Assembly: GCF_023650515.1 (NCBI RefSeq)
Contig: NZ_CP096016.1
Span: 4,612,501 to 4,676,500, forward strand
Direction: 5' to 3'
Length of the DNA stretch: 64,000 nt
Source of the DNA: Alkalimarinus coralli
Lineage (GTDB): Bacteria; Pseudomonadota; Gammaproteobacteria; Pseudomonadales; Oleiphilaceae
The translations under genes were made by a program, and so were the position numbers. Every line of letters begins with the position of its first letter. Position 1 is the first letter of the stretch. The notes under the pieces were generated by a model. It was not told the DNA's origin, did not search any database, and worked only from the letters and a program-made list of their open reading frames with translations. Shown piece by piece: positions 20,228-30,409 of this stretch.

Positions 20228-21355
20228 TTATCTCTTTTCTTGGGTTAGCGTCTCGTACAATTCGAGTGTTTTACGTTTCATTTCAGATAGCAGAAATTGT
20301 TTGTTTTCGATTACCGGTTTGCTCTTCCCTTGAAGTATGGCTGTGACCTTTTCTTGAACTTGTTTTACATTATTTAGCTCTGCCGCTCCATCTGGGAACA
20401 ATGCGGTTAAAATCTCGCCGACCCCTCCATGACTGTAGCCCACAACGGGAACGCCCATGCTAAGGGGCTCTAAAACCGTACGTCCAAATGATTCAGGCTT
20501 TGTGGACAGAGACAGAATAACACTTGAAATAGAGTATAGCTCTTTCATATCTGAGCGGTGACCAGCGAAAATGATATCACTGGCAAGGCCTTTCTCCGCA
20601 ACGGCTTGATAAACTTCTTCTGCGTAGCCTTTTCGTTTTGGATCCTCGCCACCAATCACCAGCCCTTTAACATCGAGCCCTTTGTTTTTTAAGTTGCTAA
20701 TAATATCTATAAAACCCAAGTGCCCTTTTAGACGCGTCATTCGGCCTGGCAATGTGACGATAAGACTTTTCTCTAATGAGGGGTGTTGTTTGAAAAAACT
20801 CTCTTTCCACTTGTCGTCGGCCCGGTAGCCGTAGGGGAATTCGTGGGCATCTATCCCTCGGTAGATTAAACGGAGTTTGCGATGATCTGCCCTGGGGTAG
20901 TTTGCTTTAATATAGTGTTCCACTGACTTGGATACCGCAATAACGCGTTCGCCGCAGGTCATTATTTCACTATAACGATTGACTGAGTGTAGGCCATGCA
21001 TCGTACTGACCAAACGTGGACGATGGTTTGGAGGCATCTTTCTCCACGCCAGCCAAATGATCCAGGCTGGCATGCGGGATCGTACGTGGACGACATCAAA
21101 ATTTTCTTTGGCCAACCAGTGGCGAATTTTTCTAACCTGAAAAAAAGAAGATAGTGATTTTTTACCAATATCCCATGTAACATGCTTTGAACCAGATTTT
21201 TCCAGTGGTTCAACTAACCTCCCTCCCGCAGAAAGAACGGTTGAGTGGTGCCCCGCTTCAACTAATGCGCTGGCGATTTCCAGCGTGCCCTTTTCGACAC
21301 CGCCACTATTGAGACTTGGCAATACCTGTAATACGTTCATTGATGGCCCATTCAT
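20228..21355 (-). CDS. Family 4 glycosyltransferase
   Basis: The protein is typical GT4: NVLQVLPSLNSGGVEKGTLE at the N-terminus carries the acceptor-side GG loop, and KPESFGRTVLEPLSMGVPVV (about residues 286-305) contains the E-x7-E donor motif. It resembles LPS core transferases of the WaaG kind, but the sugar is unknown. The frame allows ATG at 21355 or, five codons later, ATG at 21340, which has GGG at better spacing and begins directly at the conserved NVLQVL; the second may be the true start. Confidence 0.88.
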   Translation of the reverse strand: MNGPSMNVLQVLPSLNSGGVEKGTLEIASALVEAGHHSTVLSAGGRLVEPLEKSGSKHVTWDIGKKSLSSFFQVRKIRHWLAKENFDVVHVRSRMPAWIIWLAWRKMPPNHRPRLVSTMHGLHSVNRYSEIMTCGERVIAVSKSVEHYIKANYPRADHRKLRLIYRGIDAHEFPYGYRADDKWKESFFKQHPSLEKSLIVTLPGRMTRLKGHLGFIDIISNLKNKGLDVKGLVIGGEDPKRKGYAEEVYQAVAEKGLASDIIFAGHRSDMKELYSISSVILSLSTKPESFGRTVLEPLSMGVPVVGYSHGGVGEILTALFPDGAAELNNVKQVQEKVTAILQGKSKPVIENKQFLLSEMKRKTLELYETLTQEKR

Positions 21356-21382
21356 ACGGATTAACTTCTGATCTGTTTTGGC

Positions 21383-22369
21383 TTAATGGGTTAGGTTATT
21401 TTGCTTATGTTCAGTGTACTGCTCCAATAGCCACTTAGCGGCTCTTTCTGACTCCCATAAGGCGGTAGGGGAAACCGGGATTATCTCGCCTGGATTTGTT
21501 GGCTTAAACTGGGTGGCAACGCCCTCTCGAATTAGGGACTCTATACCTTTGACGATGCGGCCATTTTTTTTGGGGAGCATGTTAAACAAGCCAACCGGCA
21601 CTCCAGCGGTGACTGCTTCATAGACCATTGAAACACTGTCAGGGGTGACCCAAATCTGTCCGGCTTGTGCCATTTTTTCTTTCACCCACCCGTTCGGTGT
21701 GTCGAGGTGGGGAACTATATGAACGTTAGAAAGTTGTTCGTGTTTAAGCTGATCCAAAAATTCGTTTTCTGTTCGTCTCGAGTCACTTAGCGTCCACTTG
21801 ATTTCTAAATGGGCCTGAGTCAGTTCAGTAACTTGTTGCATAACGTCAGCTGTATTCCAGTGATAATGCTTCGAGTCGCCTCCAATCAGTATTAACCCTG
21901 TACTTATATTTGCGCCTGAGTTTGAGTGGCTGGGGGTTATTGTATTGAGCACGCCTTTAGTGGCCAGAGTCTGCCTTCTGCGCTTAGGGTTATCATGCTC
22001 CGGTATAATCACTGCGTTAAACCAGCTGAGGGGAAGCGAAGGCTTCATCAAGAGAACGGAAAAGCATTGAAAATACCTCTGAACTGCCAGTACAGCCGTA
22101 TGGGTACTGTGTCCTGCACCGATGACGATATCTGGTTTATTTTCTCGAAGCTTGGTTGGTATATTGAGCTTCTTTATTAGGCAGTCTAGCAAGGTTGAGT
22201 TCAAGTCCTCGACAGAAATCCACTGCTCCTTTGTGGGGGCATGAGCCGCTACCCGCTCACAAAGGCCTTTTAATTGATTAAGGTGGCCTGGCTTATGGTC
22301 TGTCACGATCCAGATATTGAGTGGGAGCTGCGGTTTATCGCCGTGTCGAGTTGACTGTGTTTCTTGCAT
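21383..22369 (-). CDS. ELM1-family protein (Mito_fiss_Elm1), copy B
   Basis: The 328-aa protein shares with copy A the N-terminal pattern WI-V/L-x-D-x4-GH-x-NQ (here IWIVTDHKPGHLNQLKG) and the C-terminal TPDSVSMVYEAVTAG. The rest is strongly diverged, so the two are ancient paralogues rather than a recent duplication. It is the first gene of the seven-gene minus-strand operon. Members of this family near waaA are frequent in proteobacteria, suggesting an LPS inner-core or lipid A-associated role. No catalytic activity is assigned here. Confidence 0.75.
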   Translation of the reverse strand: MQETQSTRHGDKPQLPLNIWIVTDHKPGHLNQLKGLCERVAAHAPTKEQWISVEDLNSTLLDCLIKKLNIPTKLRENKPDIVIGAGHSTHTAVLAVQRYFQCFSVLLMKPSLPLSWFNAVIIPEHDNPKRRRQTLATKGVLNTITPSHSNSGANISTGLILIGGDSKHYHWNTADVMQQVTELTQAHLEIKWTLSDSRRTENEFLDQLKHEQLSNVHIVPHLDTPNGWVKEKMAQAGQIWVTPDSVSMVYEAVTAGVPVGLFNMLPKKNGRIVKGIESLIREGVATQFKPTNPGEIIPVSPTALWESERAAKWLLEQYTEHKQNNLTH

Positions 22370-22511
22370 TGGGCTCTATCTCGCTAAGGCCACTAATGGA
22401 ATGAGTGCTGGTGGTTTACTCTTAAGTGGATTCTACTGATTCTTAGCATTTAACTCTAGCGTCATGATAATATCCACCCCTCCACTTGCTATTTTGTTTA
22501 ACGGATCTGTA

Positions 22512-23774
22512 ATGGCTCGGCACCTCTATTCTCTACTTTTTTATCTTATTACACCGTTTATATTGTTGAGGCTTCTATATCGAGCATGGAAGGCTCCGGC
22601 TTATGCTGCGCGTTGGAAGGAGCGTTTTGCTTTTTTTAACGTGCGCTCGCTTAATAGACCTATATGGGTGCACGCGGTATCAGTGGGTGAAACGATTGCT
22701 GCTGCCCCGATGGTTAAGCTATTGCAGCAGCGTTACCCTGAACGGGATATTGTTGTAACCACAATGACGCCTACCGGTTCAGAGCGTGTGAAGGCCCTGT
22801 TTGGTGATACGGTTTTTCATGTTTATGCACCCTATGACATGCCCGGTACGGTTAAGCGGTTTCTAAAAAAAATAAAGCCTGAAATGCTGATTATTATGGA
22901 AACCGAGCTCTGGCCGAATATCGTGCACTATACTGCGCTCTCTGGTGCTCCGGTGGTTTTGGCGAATGCCAGGCTATCAGAGCGGTCAGCCCGAGGGTAT
23001 CAGAAGGTTCGTTATATTGCTCAGCCAATGCTGCAAAAGCTTAGCCGCATTGTTGCGCAAAACGAAGCGGATGCAGAGCGCTTTAAGCGGTCTGGTGCGA
23101 CTGAAGATTCAGTGGTGGTGTCTGGAAGTATTAAATTTGACTTTACTCTAGATGAAACACTGATAGATAAAGGGGCGGAGTTGAGGTGCCAGTGGGGTTG
23201 TGAACGGCCTGTTTGGGTTGCTGCAAGCACTCATCATGGGGAGGATAGCCCGGTGTTGGAGGCGCATCAGAAACTTTTAGCGCGACGGCCTAATGCGTTA
23301 CTGATTATTGTTCCTCGCCACCCTGAGCGCTTTAAAAATGTCTATCAATTGTGCTGTCAGGCGGGGCTTAAGACAGCCCGGCGTAGCTTGGGTGAATCGC
23401 TTGATGAGACAGTTCAGGTGCTGCTGGGGGATACCATGGGGGAACTCATGCTCTTTTATGCGTCTGCCGAGGTTGCATTTGTTGGTGGGAGCCTGATTGA
23501 GAGCGGCGGGCATAACCCGCTTGAGCCGGCCGCGCTAAAAATGCCCGTTATAATGGGGCCTCATGTGTTCAACTTTGAACCTATTTGTCATCAGTTGTCT
23601 GATGCCGGTGGCCTTAAGTTTGTCGGGTCTTCTGAACTGCTTGCTGAAAGAGTTGCCGAATTCTTTGACGATGAAACGTATAGGAAGGAAGTCGGATTAG
23701 CGGCTAACTCGGTGGTTGAGGCTAATCGTGGCGCGCTGAGCAGATTGTTAGAGGTGATTGACGCTGTATTATAG
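22512..23774 (+). CDS. waaA: Kdo transferase (3-deoxy-D-manno-octulosonic acid transferase)
   Basis: WaaA (KdtA) adds Kdo from CMP-Kdo to lipid IVA on the cytoplasmic face of the inner membrane, the first step of LPS core assembly. The 420-aa protein has an N-terminal membrane helix, WVHAVSVGETIAAAP with the catalytic glutamate E60, and GGSLIESGGHNPLEPA near the C-terminus. The frame is open 48 nt further upstream, but ATG 22512 gives the family-typical MARHLYSLLFY start. It is oriented against the operon to its left and converges on tolC, its stop codon lying inside a long palindrome. Confidence 0.96.
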   Translation: MARHLYSLLFYLITPFILLRLLYRAWKAPAYAARWKERFAFFNVRSLNRPIWVHAVSVGETIAAAPMVKLLQQRYPERDIVVTTMTPTGSERVKALFGDTVFHVYAPYDMPGTVKRFLKKIKPEMLIIMETELWPNIVHYTALSGAPVVLANARLSERSARGYQKVRYIAQPMLQKLSRIVAQNEADAERFKRSGATEDSVVVSGSIKFDFTLDETLIDKGAELRCQWGCERPVWVAASTHHGEDSPVLEAHQKLLARRPNALLIIVPRHPERFKNVYQLCCQAGLKTARRSLGESLDETVQVLLGDTMGELMLFYASAEVAFVGGSLIESGGHNPLEPAALKMPVIMGPHVFNFEPICHQLSDAGGLKFVGSSELLAERVAEFFDDETYRKEVGLAANSVVEANRGALSRLLEVIDAVL

Positions 23775-23826
23775 GGTGTGCCACGCGCACCAAAAGAGTT
23801 GAAGCGGTGCGCATGGCGCACCCTAT
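23770..23826. repeat. 22-bp-arm palindrome (REP-like, possible bidirectional terminator)
   Basis: The left arm 23770-23791 (TATAGGGTGTGCCACGCGCA and two more bases) is complementary to the right arm 23805-23826 over 22 positions, with only two differences, both of which can wobble-pair in one RNA orientation. The loop is 13 nt. It overlaps the waaA stop and separates convergent waaA and tolC. There is no T tract. Only one copy was noticed in this window. Confidence 0.8.
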
Positions 23827-23842
23827 AACGTTTGCTAGCGCC

Positions 23843-25195
23843 TTATGGCTGTGTTTGAGTAGAGGTTTGAGTTTGGCTAGAGGCCTGTAGCCACTTATTC
23901 AGGTCGACTAAATCCTGTGGGCTAAGCGTTCCCGCCGCCTGCTTGATTGAAAGACTGTCAATCACGTAATCAAACCGTGCATTTGCGTAATCTCTTAATG
24001 CGACAAAATAATTCCTCTCAGCATCGAGTACTTCAACGATGTTTCGTGTGCCTACGCTATAACCGGCTCGGGTTGCTTCCAGCGCACTTTCGCGTGAAAC
24101 AATGTTCTGTTTTTGCGAGGCTACGGTATCTATGTCGGTTTTAATTGCGGTATAGAGGCTGCGAGTGTCCAGCTTTACATTGCGTCGAGTGGTTTCCAAA
24201 ATTTGACGAGACTGCTCAACTAAAAAGCGTGAACGCCTGATGCTTGCTGAAGTTCCACCGCCTTGGTATAGCGGTAGCTGAAATACAAGCGCGACGGTAG
24301 CGTCATCACGAGTGTTATCAAGCGGGTTGGGGCCATCATAGTCATTTACCGAGTAGTTAGCCGTTAGGTCAAGCGTCGGGTAGTGGCCAGACTTTTCTGT
24401 TTTAAGCTGTTCATTGAGTGATTGGAGGGCTAGCTCGGCTGATTTGATTGACCAGTTTTGCTGGTATGCGGTGTTGACCCACTCATCGGCATCGGCGGGG
24501 GTTGGCTGAGTAATGGGGAACCCTTCACTTAATTCATTAACTTCTTCATATACAACACCGGTTAAGCGTGCAAGGTTTTCGCGGGCGATTTGCAAGTCAC
24601 CTTCACTTTGAATTCTCGATGTTTTAATTGAATCGTAAGAGGCTCTCGATTCATGGACTTCTGTTATCGCAATCAAGCCGACATCGAAGCGCTCTTTTGC
24701 TTGCTCCCACTGCCTTTTAAAGGCGGCTTCTGCAGATACCGCTGTTGCAAGGTTCTCTTCCGCTCTTAGTACACCAAAATAAGCGGTTGCCGTCGTTAGC
24801 ATGAGGTCTTGTTGTGCTTTTGAGAAGTCTGCCTCTGCCTTTTGGCTATTGTATTGACTGGCTTGGTAGTTAAACCAGGCATCGGCTCTAAATAATGGCT
24901 GGGTTAACGAAACCCCATACTCTGAAGACTTGAAGCTGTCATCTGCCGATGATGCATTGTCATACTCCTGATCAGTATGGGCTGCATTGGCATTTGCGGT
25001 GATGTTAGGCAGTAGAAACGCTCTTGCCTGGTAAGCGCCTTCTTGCTCTGCTTGGTAGGCTGCTTGAGAGGCTGCAAGGTTGGAGTCATACTGAACCGCT
25101 TGCTCGTAAACGGTAATCAGGTCTACAGCAAGTGCTGATGAAGATGCGAGCAACGTGCTAATGGTGGTGGCAAGAAGTTGTTTTGTGTGTTTCAT
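23843..25195 (-). CDS. tolC: TolC-family outer membrane channel
   Basis: The 450-aa precursor has a signal peptide (KQLLATTISTLLASSSALA, cleavage after about residue 23) and two tandem outer-membrane-efflux repeats. The second repeat includes FQLPLYQGGGTSASIRRSR and the closing AGYSVGTRNIVEVLDAERN. TolC trimers form the outer-membrane duct for type I secretion and RND/MFS efflux pumps. The C-terminus is a Gln/Thr-rich tail (SSQTQTSTQTQP). The gene is divergent from the TPP-riboswitch transcript, a neighbourhood also seen in Pseudomonas. Confidence 0.93.
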   Translation of the reverse strand: MKHTKQLLATTISTLLASSSALAVDLITVYEQAVQYDSNLAASQAAYQAEQEGAYQARAFLLPNITANANAAHTDQEYDNASSADDSFKSSEYGVSLTQPLFRADAWFNYQASQYNSQKAEADFSKAQQDLMLTTATAYFGVLRAEENLATAVSAEAAFKRQWEQAKERFDVGLIAITEVHESRASYDSIKTSRIQSEGDLQIARENLARLTGVVYEEVNELSEGFPITQPTPADADEWVNTAYQQNWSIKSAELALQSLNEQLKTEKSGHYPTLDLTANYSVNDYDGPNPLDNTRDDATVALVFQLPLYQGGGTSASIRRSRFLVEQSRQILETTRRNVKLDTRSLYTAIKTDIDTVASQKQNIVSRESALEATRAGYSVGTRNIVEVLDAERNYFVALRDYANARFDYVIDSLSIKQAAGTLSPQDLVDLNKWLQASSQTQTSTQTQP

Positions 25196-25374
25196 CGGGT
25201 GTCCTGTTTCTCGTCCATTTAGGAAAAACGAAAGAAGTTCAGTTTGTGTATGGGATAGCGTAAGTGCAGCGAGCCAACAAGTGCGCTTATGATACTGCCA
25301 TCGATATAATACTATCTGGGTTCTAATAGCATTATGGACAATATTAAGTTATATCTCTACACTTTAGCTGTCTT

Positions 25375-25465
25375 GTCGGGGTGCTATCTATCAACAATGG
25401 GTAGCTGAGACTGAGTTTTCAGAACCCGTTGACCTGATCCGGTTAGTACCGGCGTAGGGATTCGA
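25375..25465 (+). promoter_or_regulatory. TPP (thiamine pyrophosphate) riboswitch
   Basis: The conserved THI-box elements are present in order: CGGGGTGC, then GCTGAGA (25404-25410), then ACCCGTTGACCTGATCCGGT followed by TAGTACCGGCGTAGGGA. This is the aptamer that binds thiamine pyrophosphate and lowers expression of thiamine genes. It lies about 80 nt upstream of thiC. A hairpin (GAGATCAAAT/ATTTGATATCTC, 25464-25488) and a C run at 25493-25498 follow. Confidence 0.96.
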
Positions 25466-25482
25466 GATCAAATCTGATTTGA

Positions 25483-27426
<1,944 letters not shown>

Positions 27427-27444
27427 GTAGCCAGGCGGGAGCGA

Positions 27445-28080
27445 GTGAGAGTGAAAGATATTAAGCAGGTATTTGACGGGGCTGATGTGAAACTGTCGCC
27501 CCGCGAGAGGGCTTATGATGGATTCTTCAAAATTGACCGTTACCGCTTGTCGCACAAATTGTTTGAAGGGGGCTGGAGTAAAGAGCTACAGCGGGAACTT
27601 TTTGTGCGAGACCATGCGACCTGTGTTTTACCGTATGATGCGTTAACAGACCAGGTAGTTCTGCTGGAGCAGTTTCGTATAGGGGCTTTAGGTCAGAACC
27701 AAAGCCCTTGGTTGTTGGAATTGGTCGCAGGCATTAACGACGAAGGAGAAACACCCGAAGCTGTTGCCAGGCGAGAAGGCCGCGAAGAGGCGGGGATTGA
27801 GTTCGGGGAACTGAAGGCGATCTGCCAGTACCTGGTGTCTCCGGGTGGTACGAATGAGAAAATTTATTTATATTGCGGGCAGGTGGATGCATCAACAGCG
27901 CAGGGGGTTCACGGGTTGGATCATGAGGGGGAAGACATTAAGGTGCATGTAGTTCCCGCTCTGCAAGCGTTTGAATATGTTGCCAATGGGCAGATAAACA
28001 ATGCGGCGTCCATTATTGCCTTACAGTGGCTGCAACTAAACCGAGACACGTTAATAGCCGAATGGGCTAAAAGCGGCTAA
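27445..28080 (+). CDS. nudF: ADP-ribose pyrophosphatase (Nudix)
   Basis: The 211-aa protein has a complete Nudix box from G96 to I118, with E102, R110-E111 and E114-E115. The N-terminal extension of NudF-type enzymes (AYDGFFKIDRYRLSHKLFEGG) and the EQFRIGA motif are present. It hydrolyses ADP-ribose to AMP and ribose 5-phosphate. A GTG start at 27445 is preceded by GGCGGGAG; it lies 18 nt after thiC and probably shares its transcript. The order nudF-DUF1249-cpdA-yqiA is conserved in Pseudomonas and enterics. Confidence 0.95.
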   Translation: MRVKDIKQVFDGADVKLSPRERAYDGFFKIDRYRLSHKLFEGGWSKELQRELFVRDHATCVLPYDALTDQVVLLEQFRIGALGQNQSPWLLELVAGINDEGETPEAVARREGREEAGIEFGELKAICQYLVSPGGTNEKIYLYCGQVDASTAQGVHGLDHEGEDIKVHVVPALQAFEYVANGQINNAASIIALQWLQLNRDTLIAEWAKSG

Positions 28081-28106
28081 CTAAGTCATCGATTACAGGG
28101 GGAAGC

Positions 28107-28559
28107 ATGAGCCTTAAGCGCCGGTACGTTCCTGATATTAGCCGCCTCGGTGCGCTAGGTGATGGCAACTATTTGCGCCTGCTAAAGCTATTGCCCCGTG
28201 AACTGGATGGCAATATCGCCGAATTTCAGCTTTCATCAGGTACGACTTATTTTGGCTTAATTCGCATTAGGTTAATTGAGGCGTGTAAGTACACTGACAC
28301 CATTTATCTAGAGCAAGTTCATAACTCCGGCAAGTGGCTGAATAATCCCAAGATGACCGTTCGTCTCTACCATGATGTCGGTATGGCTGAAGTGATCAGT
28401 TGCTGCCGTCATCGGCGTATTCAGGGGGTTAACGATTACCCCAATCGGTTTATGCACCATCCGGACGAAAAAATTCAAATAAATGCGTTTCTTGCGGAAT
28501 GGTTAGACTATTGTCTTAAGTTTGGGCATGCAATTTGCGACCTGACCAGCAAAATGTGA
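28107..28559 (+). CDS. DUF1249 family protein (YqiB-like)
   Basis: The 150-aa protein starts KRRYVPDISRLGALGDGNYLRLLKLL and contains VRLYHDVGMAEVISC and the C-terminal EKIQINAFLAEWLDYCL, the pattern of the YqiB/DUF1249 family found between nudF and cpdA in gammaproteobacteria. No catalytic motif or membrane segment is visible. It lies 26 nt after nudF with AGGGGGAAG as ribosome site. The function is unknown. Confidence 0.9.
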   Translation: MSLKRRYVPDISRLGALGDGNYLRLLKLLPRELDGNIAEFQLSSGTTYFGLIRIRLIEACKYTDTIYLEQVHNSGKWLNNPKMTVRLYHDVGMAEVISCCRHRRIQGVNDYPNRFMHHPDEKIQINAFLAEWLDYCLKFGHAICDLTSKM

Positions 28560-28627
28560 ATGCCAGACTGGTAAATTAATGCTGCAATTAATAAAGTGGC
28601 CATTAAATTCACATTATATAGACAAGT

Positions 28628-28683
28628 GCTGGCACGACCTCTAAACCAATAGGTCATATAAATAAAAATAATAGCGTGCCAGC
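28628..28683. repeat. Nested inverted repeats upstream of cpdA
   Basis: GCTGGCACG at 28628-28636 and CGTGCCAGC at 28675-28683 are a perfect 9-bp inverted repeat. Nested inside, GACCT (28636-28640) and AGGTC (28651-28655) form a second one around a 10-nt loop. The segment between is very AT-rich. It lies 31 nt before the cpdA start, so it could be a cruciform/hairpin in the leader or an operator pair. There is no terminating T run. Confidence 0.65.
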
Positions 28684-28714
28684 TAGGCGTTACCAGGGGA
28701 GGCTAAACTAAGGT

Positions 28715-29566
28715 ATGGGTATTGCCGGCGAAGAACCTATAGACAAGCACCATGTCAAAGAGTGCCCTCCGTCTGAAGATAATGACTTGCTTGTTATTCA
28801 GGTCACAGACCCCCATTTGCGTAAAGAGGCAGAGGGTAAGCTTCTGGGCATGAATACACGATCCAGCCTTGACGCTGTGCTCAGTCTTATTCATCAAAAT
28901 CACCTGGCCCCCGACGTAGTACTCGCGACAGGAGATCTTGCCCAAGATGGCTCGATTGAGGCCTATCGCTGTTTCGAAGAAAAGACCAACAGCTTTGACT
29001 GCCCTGTGTATTGGTTCTCAGGTAATCATGACAACCGAGAAGCCATGAGCGAGGTAGCAGGGGCCACTGACGTACTCAAAAAAGTTGTTCGAATGGGGAC
29101 GTGGCAGTTTATCTTCCTGGACTCTTTATTGGACGGAAAAGTGCATGGGCACTTGGCTGACACAGAGCTTTCCTTACTTGATGAAGCGCTTAGTGAACGA
29201 CCCGATTTGCATAGTTTGATTAGTTTTCACCACCACCCAATCGATATAGATTGTGAATGGTTAGATGCTATCGGGCTTAAAAATAGAGACCAGTTGCTGG
29301 AAATAGTGGATAAATACTCAAACGTTCGATGCCTGGTTTGGGGGCATATTCACCAAGAGGTCGATGCGTTAAGAAAAGGCGTGAGGCTGCTGGCTACACC
29401 ATCGACCTGCGTTCAATTCCTGCCTAAATCGAAAGAGTTTGCGGTAGATACCCAGGCGCCCGGGTATCGCTGGTTACGGCTGAGCCCGGATGGCACCATC
29501 AATACGGGTGTTGAGAGAGCTGATCATATTGAATTCCAGGTAGACTACAGTAGCAAAGGGTACTAA
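28715..29566 (+). CDS. cpdA: 3',5'-cyclic AMP phosphodiesterase
   Basis: The 283-aa metallophosphoesterase carries all class motifs: D32-x-H34 (TDPHLR), G-D74 (TGDLAQDGS), GNHDNR at 103-108, SFHHHPID and GHIHQE. CpdA hydrolyses cAMP to AMP using two metal ions and so tempers Crp-type regulation. The neighbourhood (after nudF and DUF1249, before yqiA) is the classical cpdA locus. The N-terminus is about ten residues longer than E. coli CpdA and rich in charged residues; ATG 28715 is preceded by AAGG at close spacing. Confidence 0.95.
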   Translation: MGIAGEEPIDKHHVKECPPSEDNDLLVIQVTDPHLRKEAEGKLLGMNTRSSLDAVLSLIHQNHLAPDVVLATGDLAQDGSIEAYRCFEEKTNSFDCPVYWFSGNHDNREAMSEVAGATDVLKKVVRMGTWQFIFLDSLLDGKVHGHLADTELSLLDEALSERPDLHSLISFHHHPIDIDCEWLDAIGLKNRDQLLEIVDKYSNVRCLVWGHIHQEVDALRKGVRLLATPSTCVQFLPKSKEFAVDTQAPGYRWLRLSPDGTINTGVERADHIEFQVDYSSKGY

Positions 29567-29587
29567 GTCGTTTTGGCAGGAATGAAG

Positions 29588-30196
29588 ATGAGTCAGTCGG
29601 GCTCCCAGCGCACAACGCTTGTTTATCTGCATGGTTTTAATAGCTCACCCGAGTCATATAAAGCTCAAGTTCTTCGTGCATATCTTGAGACATCGGACTA
29701 CCAGTGCAACTACCTGATACCTCGCTTGTCTTACTCTCCCGCTCAAGTCGCATGTTCGCTGTCTGAATTAATCGAGCAGCAGCTAATGCTGGGGCCGGTA
29801 GCGCTTATCGGTAGTTCGCTAGGTGGGTATTACGCGATCTATTTTGCCGAAAAGTACGGCCTTAAAGCTGCGTTGATAAATCCGGCAGTAAAACCGTACA
29901 CGCTATTAACTGACTATTTAGGTGAAAACAAAAACTTATACAGTCATGAACGTTATACGCTAACAGAGGGGCATATGAATGAGCTGTTGGCGATGGATGT
30001 TGAAACATTGTCGCATCCTGAGCGTCTTTTTTTACTTACTCAAACGGCCGATCAAACCCTTAACTATCGTGAAGCTGTTTTAAAGCTAAAGGGGTCTCCC
30101 TCGTGGATTGAGTCGGGCGGCACTCACGAGTTTTCTGCGTTCACTCGTGTCATCCCTGCAATCATGTCGTTTCTTGATATAAAAAAACGGCAGTAA
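29588..30196 (+). CDS. yqiA: YqiA-type alpha/beta-hydrolase (esterase)
   Basis: The 202-aa protein has LVYLHGFNSSPESYKA (the oxyanion strand), the nucleophile elbow G-S-S77-L-G, and a C-terminal GGTHEFS with the catalytic histidine. YqiA enzymes are small cytoplasmic esterases of unclear physiological substrate. I chose ATG 29588 because AGGA lies 6 nt before it; ATG 29582 and TTG 29573 in the same frame are alternatives. It follows cpdA by about 20 nt. In many relatives parE comes next; here gcvT does. Confidence 0.9.
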   Translation: MSQSGSQRTTLVYLHGFNSSPESYKAQVLRAYLETSDYQCNYLIPRLSYSPAQVACSLSELIEQQLMLGPVALIGSSLGGYYAIYFAEKYGLKAALINPAVKPYTLLTDYLGENKNLYSHERYTLTEGHMNELLAMDVETLSHPERLFLLTQTADQTLNYREAVLKLKGSPSWIESGGTHEFSAFTRVIPAIMSFLDIKKRQ

Positions 30197-30409
30197 GTGT
30201 TTTCATGTAAACCTGTGTTTCGCATATCGTTAGAACCAAAATGTTCAATGAGTTTAGAGCCTGGGGGCTATTTAGCTATTCATTGAGCATGCTAACAGAT
30301 GTATCATATGCGCCGAAATGAGCTGTCAATTGGGGCGTATGATTCGCCTTTATGTATGATAAAATATTGTTTTTTCATCAACCGTCGATAATTAGCAGAA
30401 GGCTTAGTT

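Noticed and set aside
7738-22369. Mobile element or genomic island borders around the glycan locus
   Set aside because: No integrase, transposase, tRNA attachment site or flanking direct repeat was seen, so only gene-content variability is suspected.
30197-30409. Glycine riboswitch ahead of gcvT
   Set aside because: The tandem aptamer core sequences are not present; only unrelated hairpins are seen.
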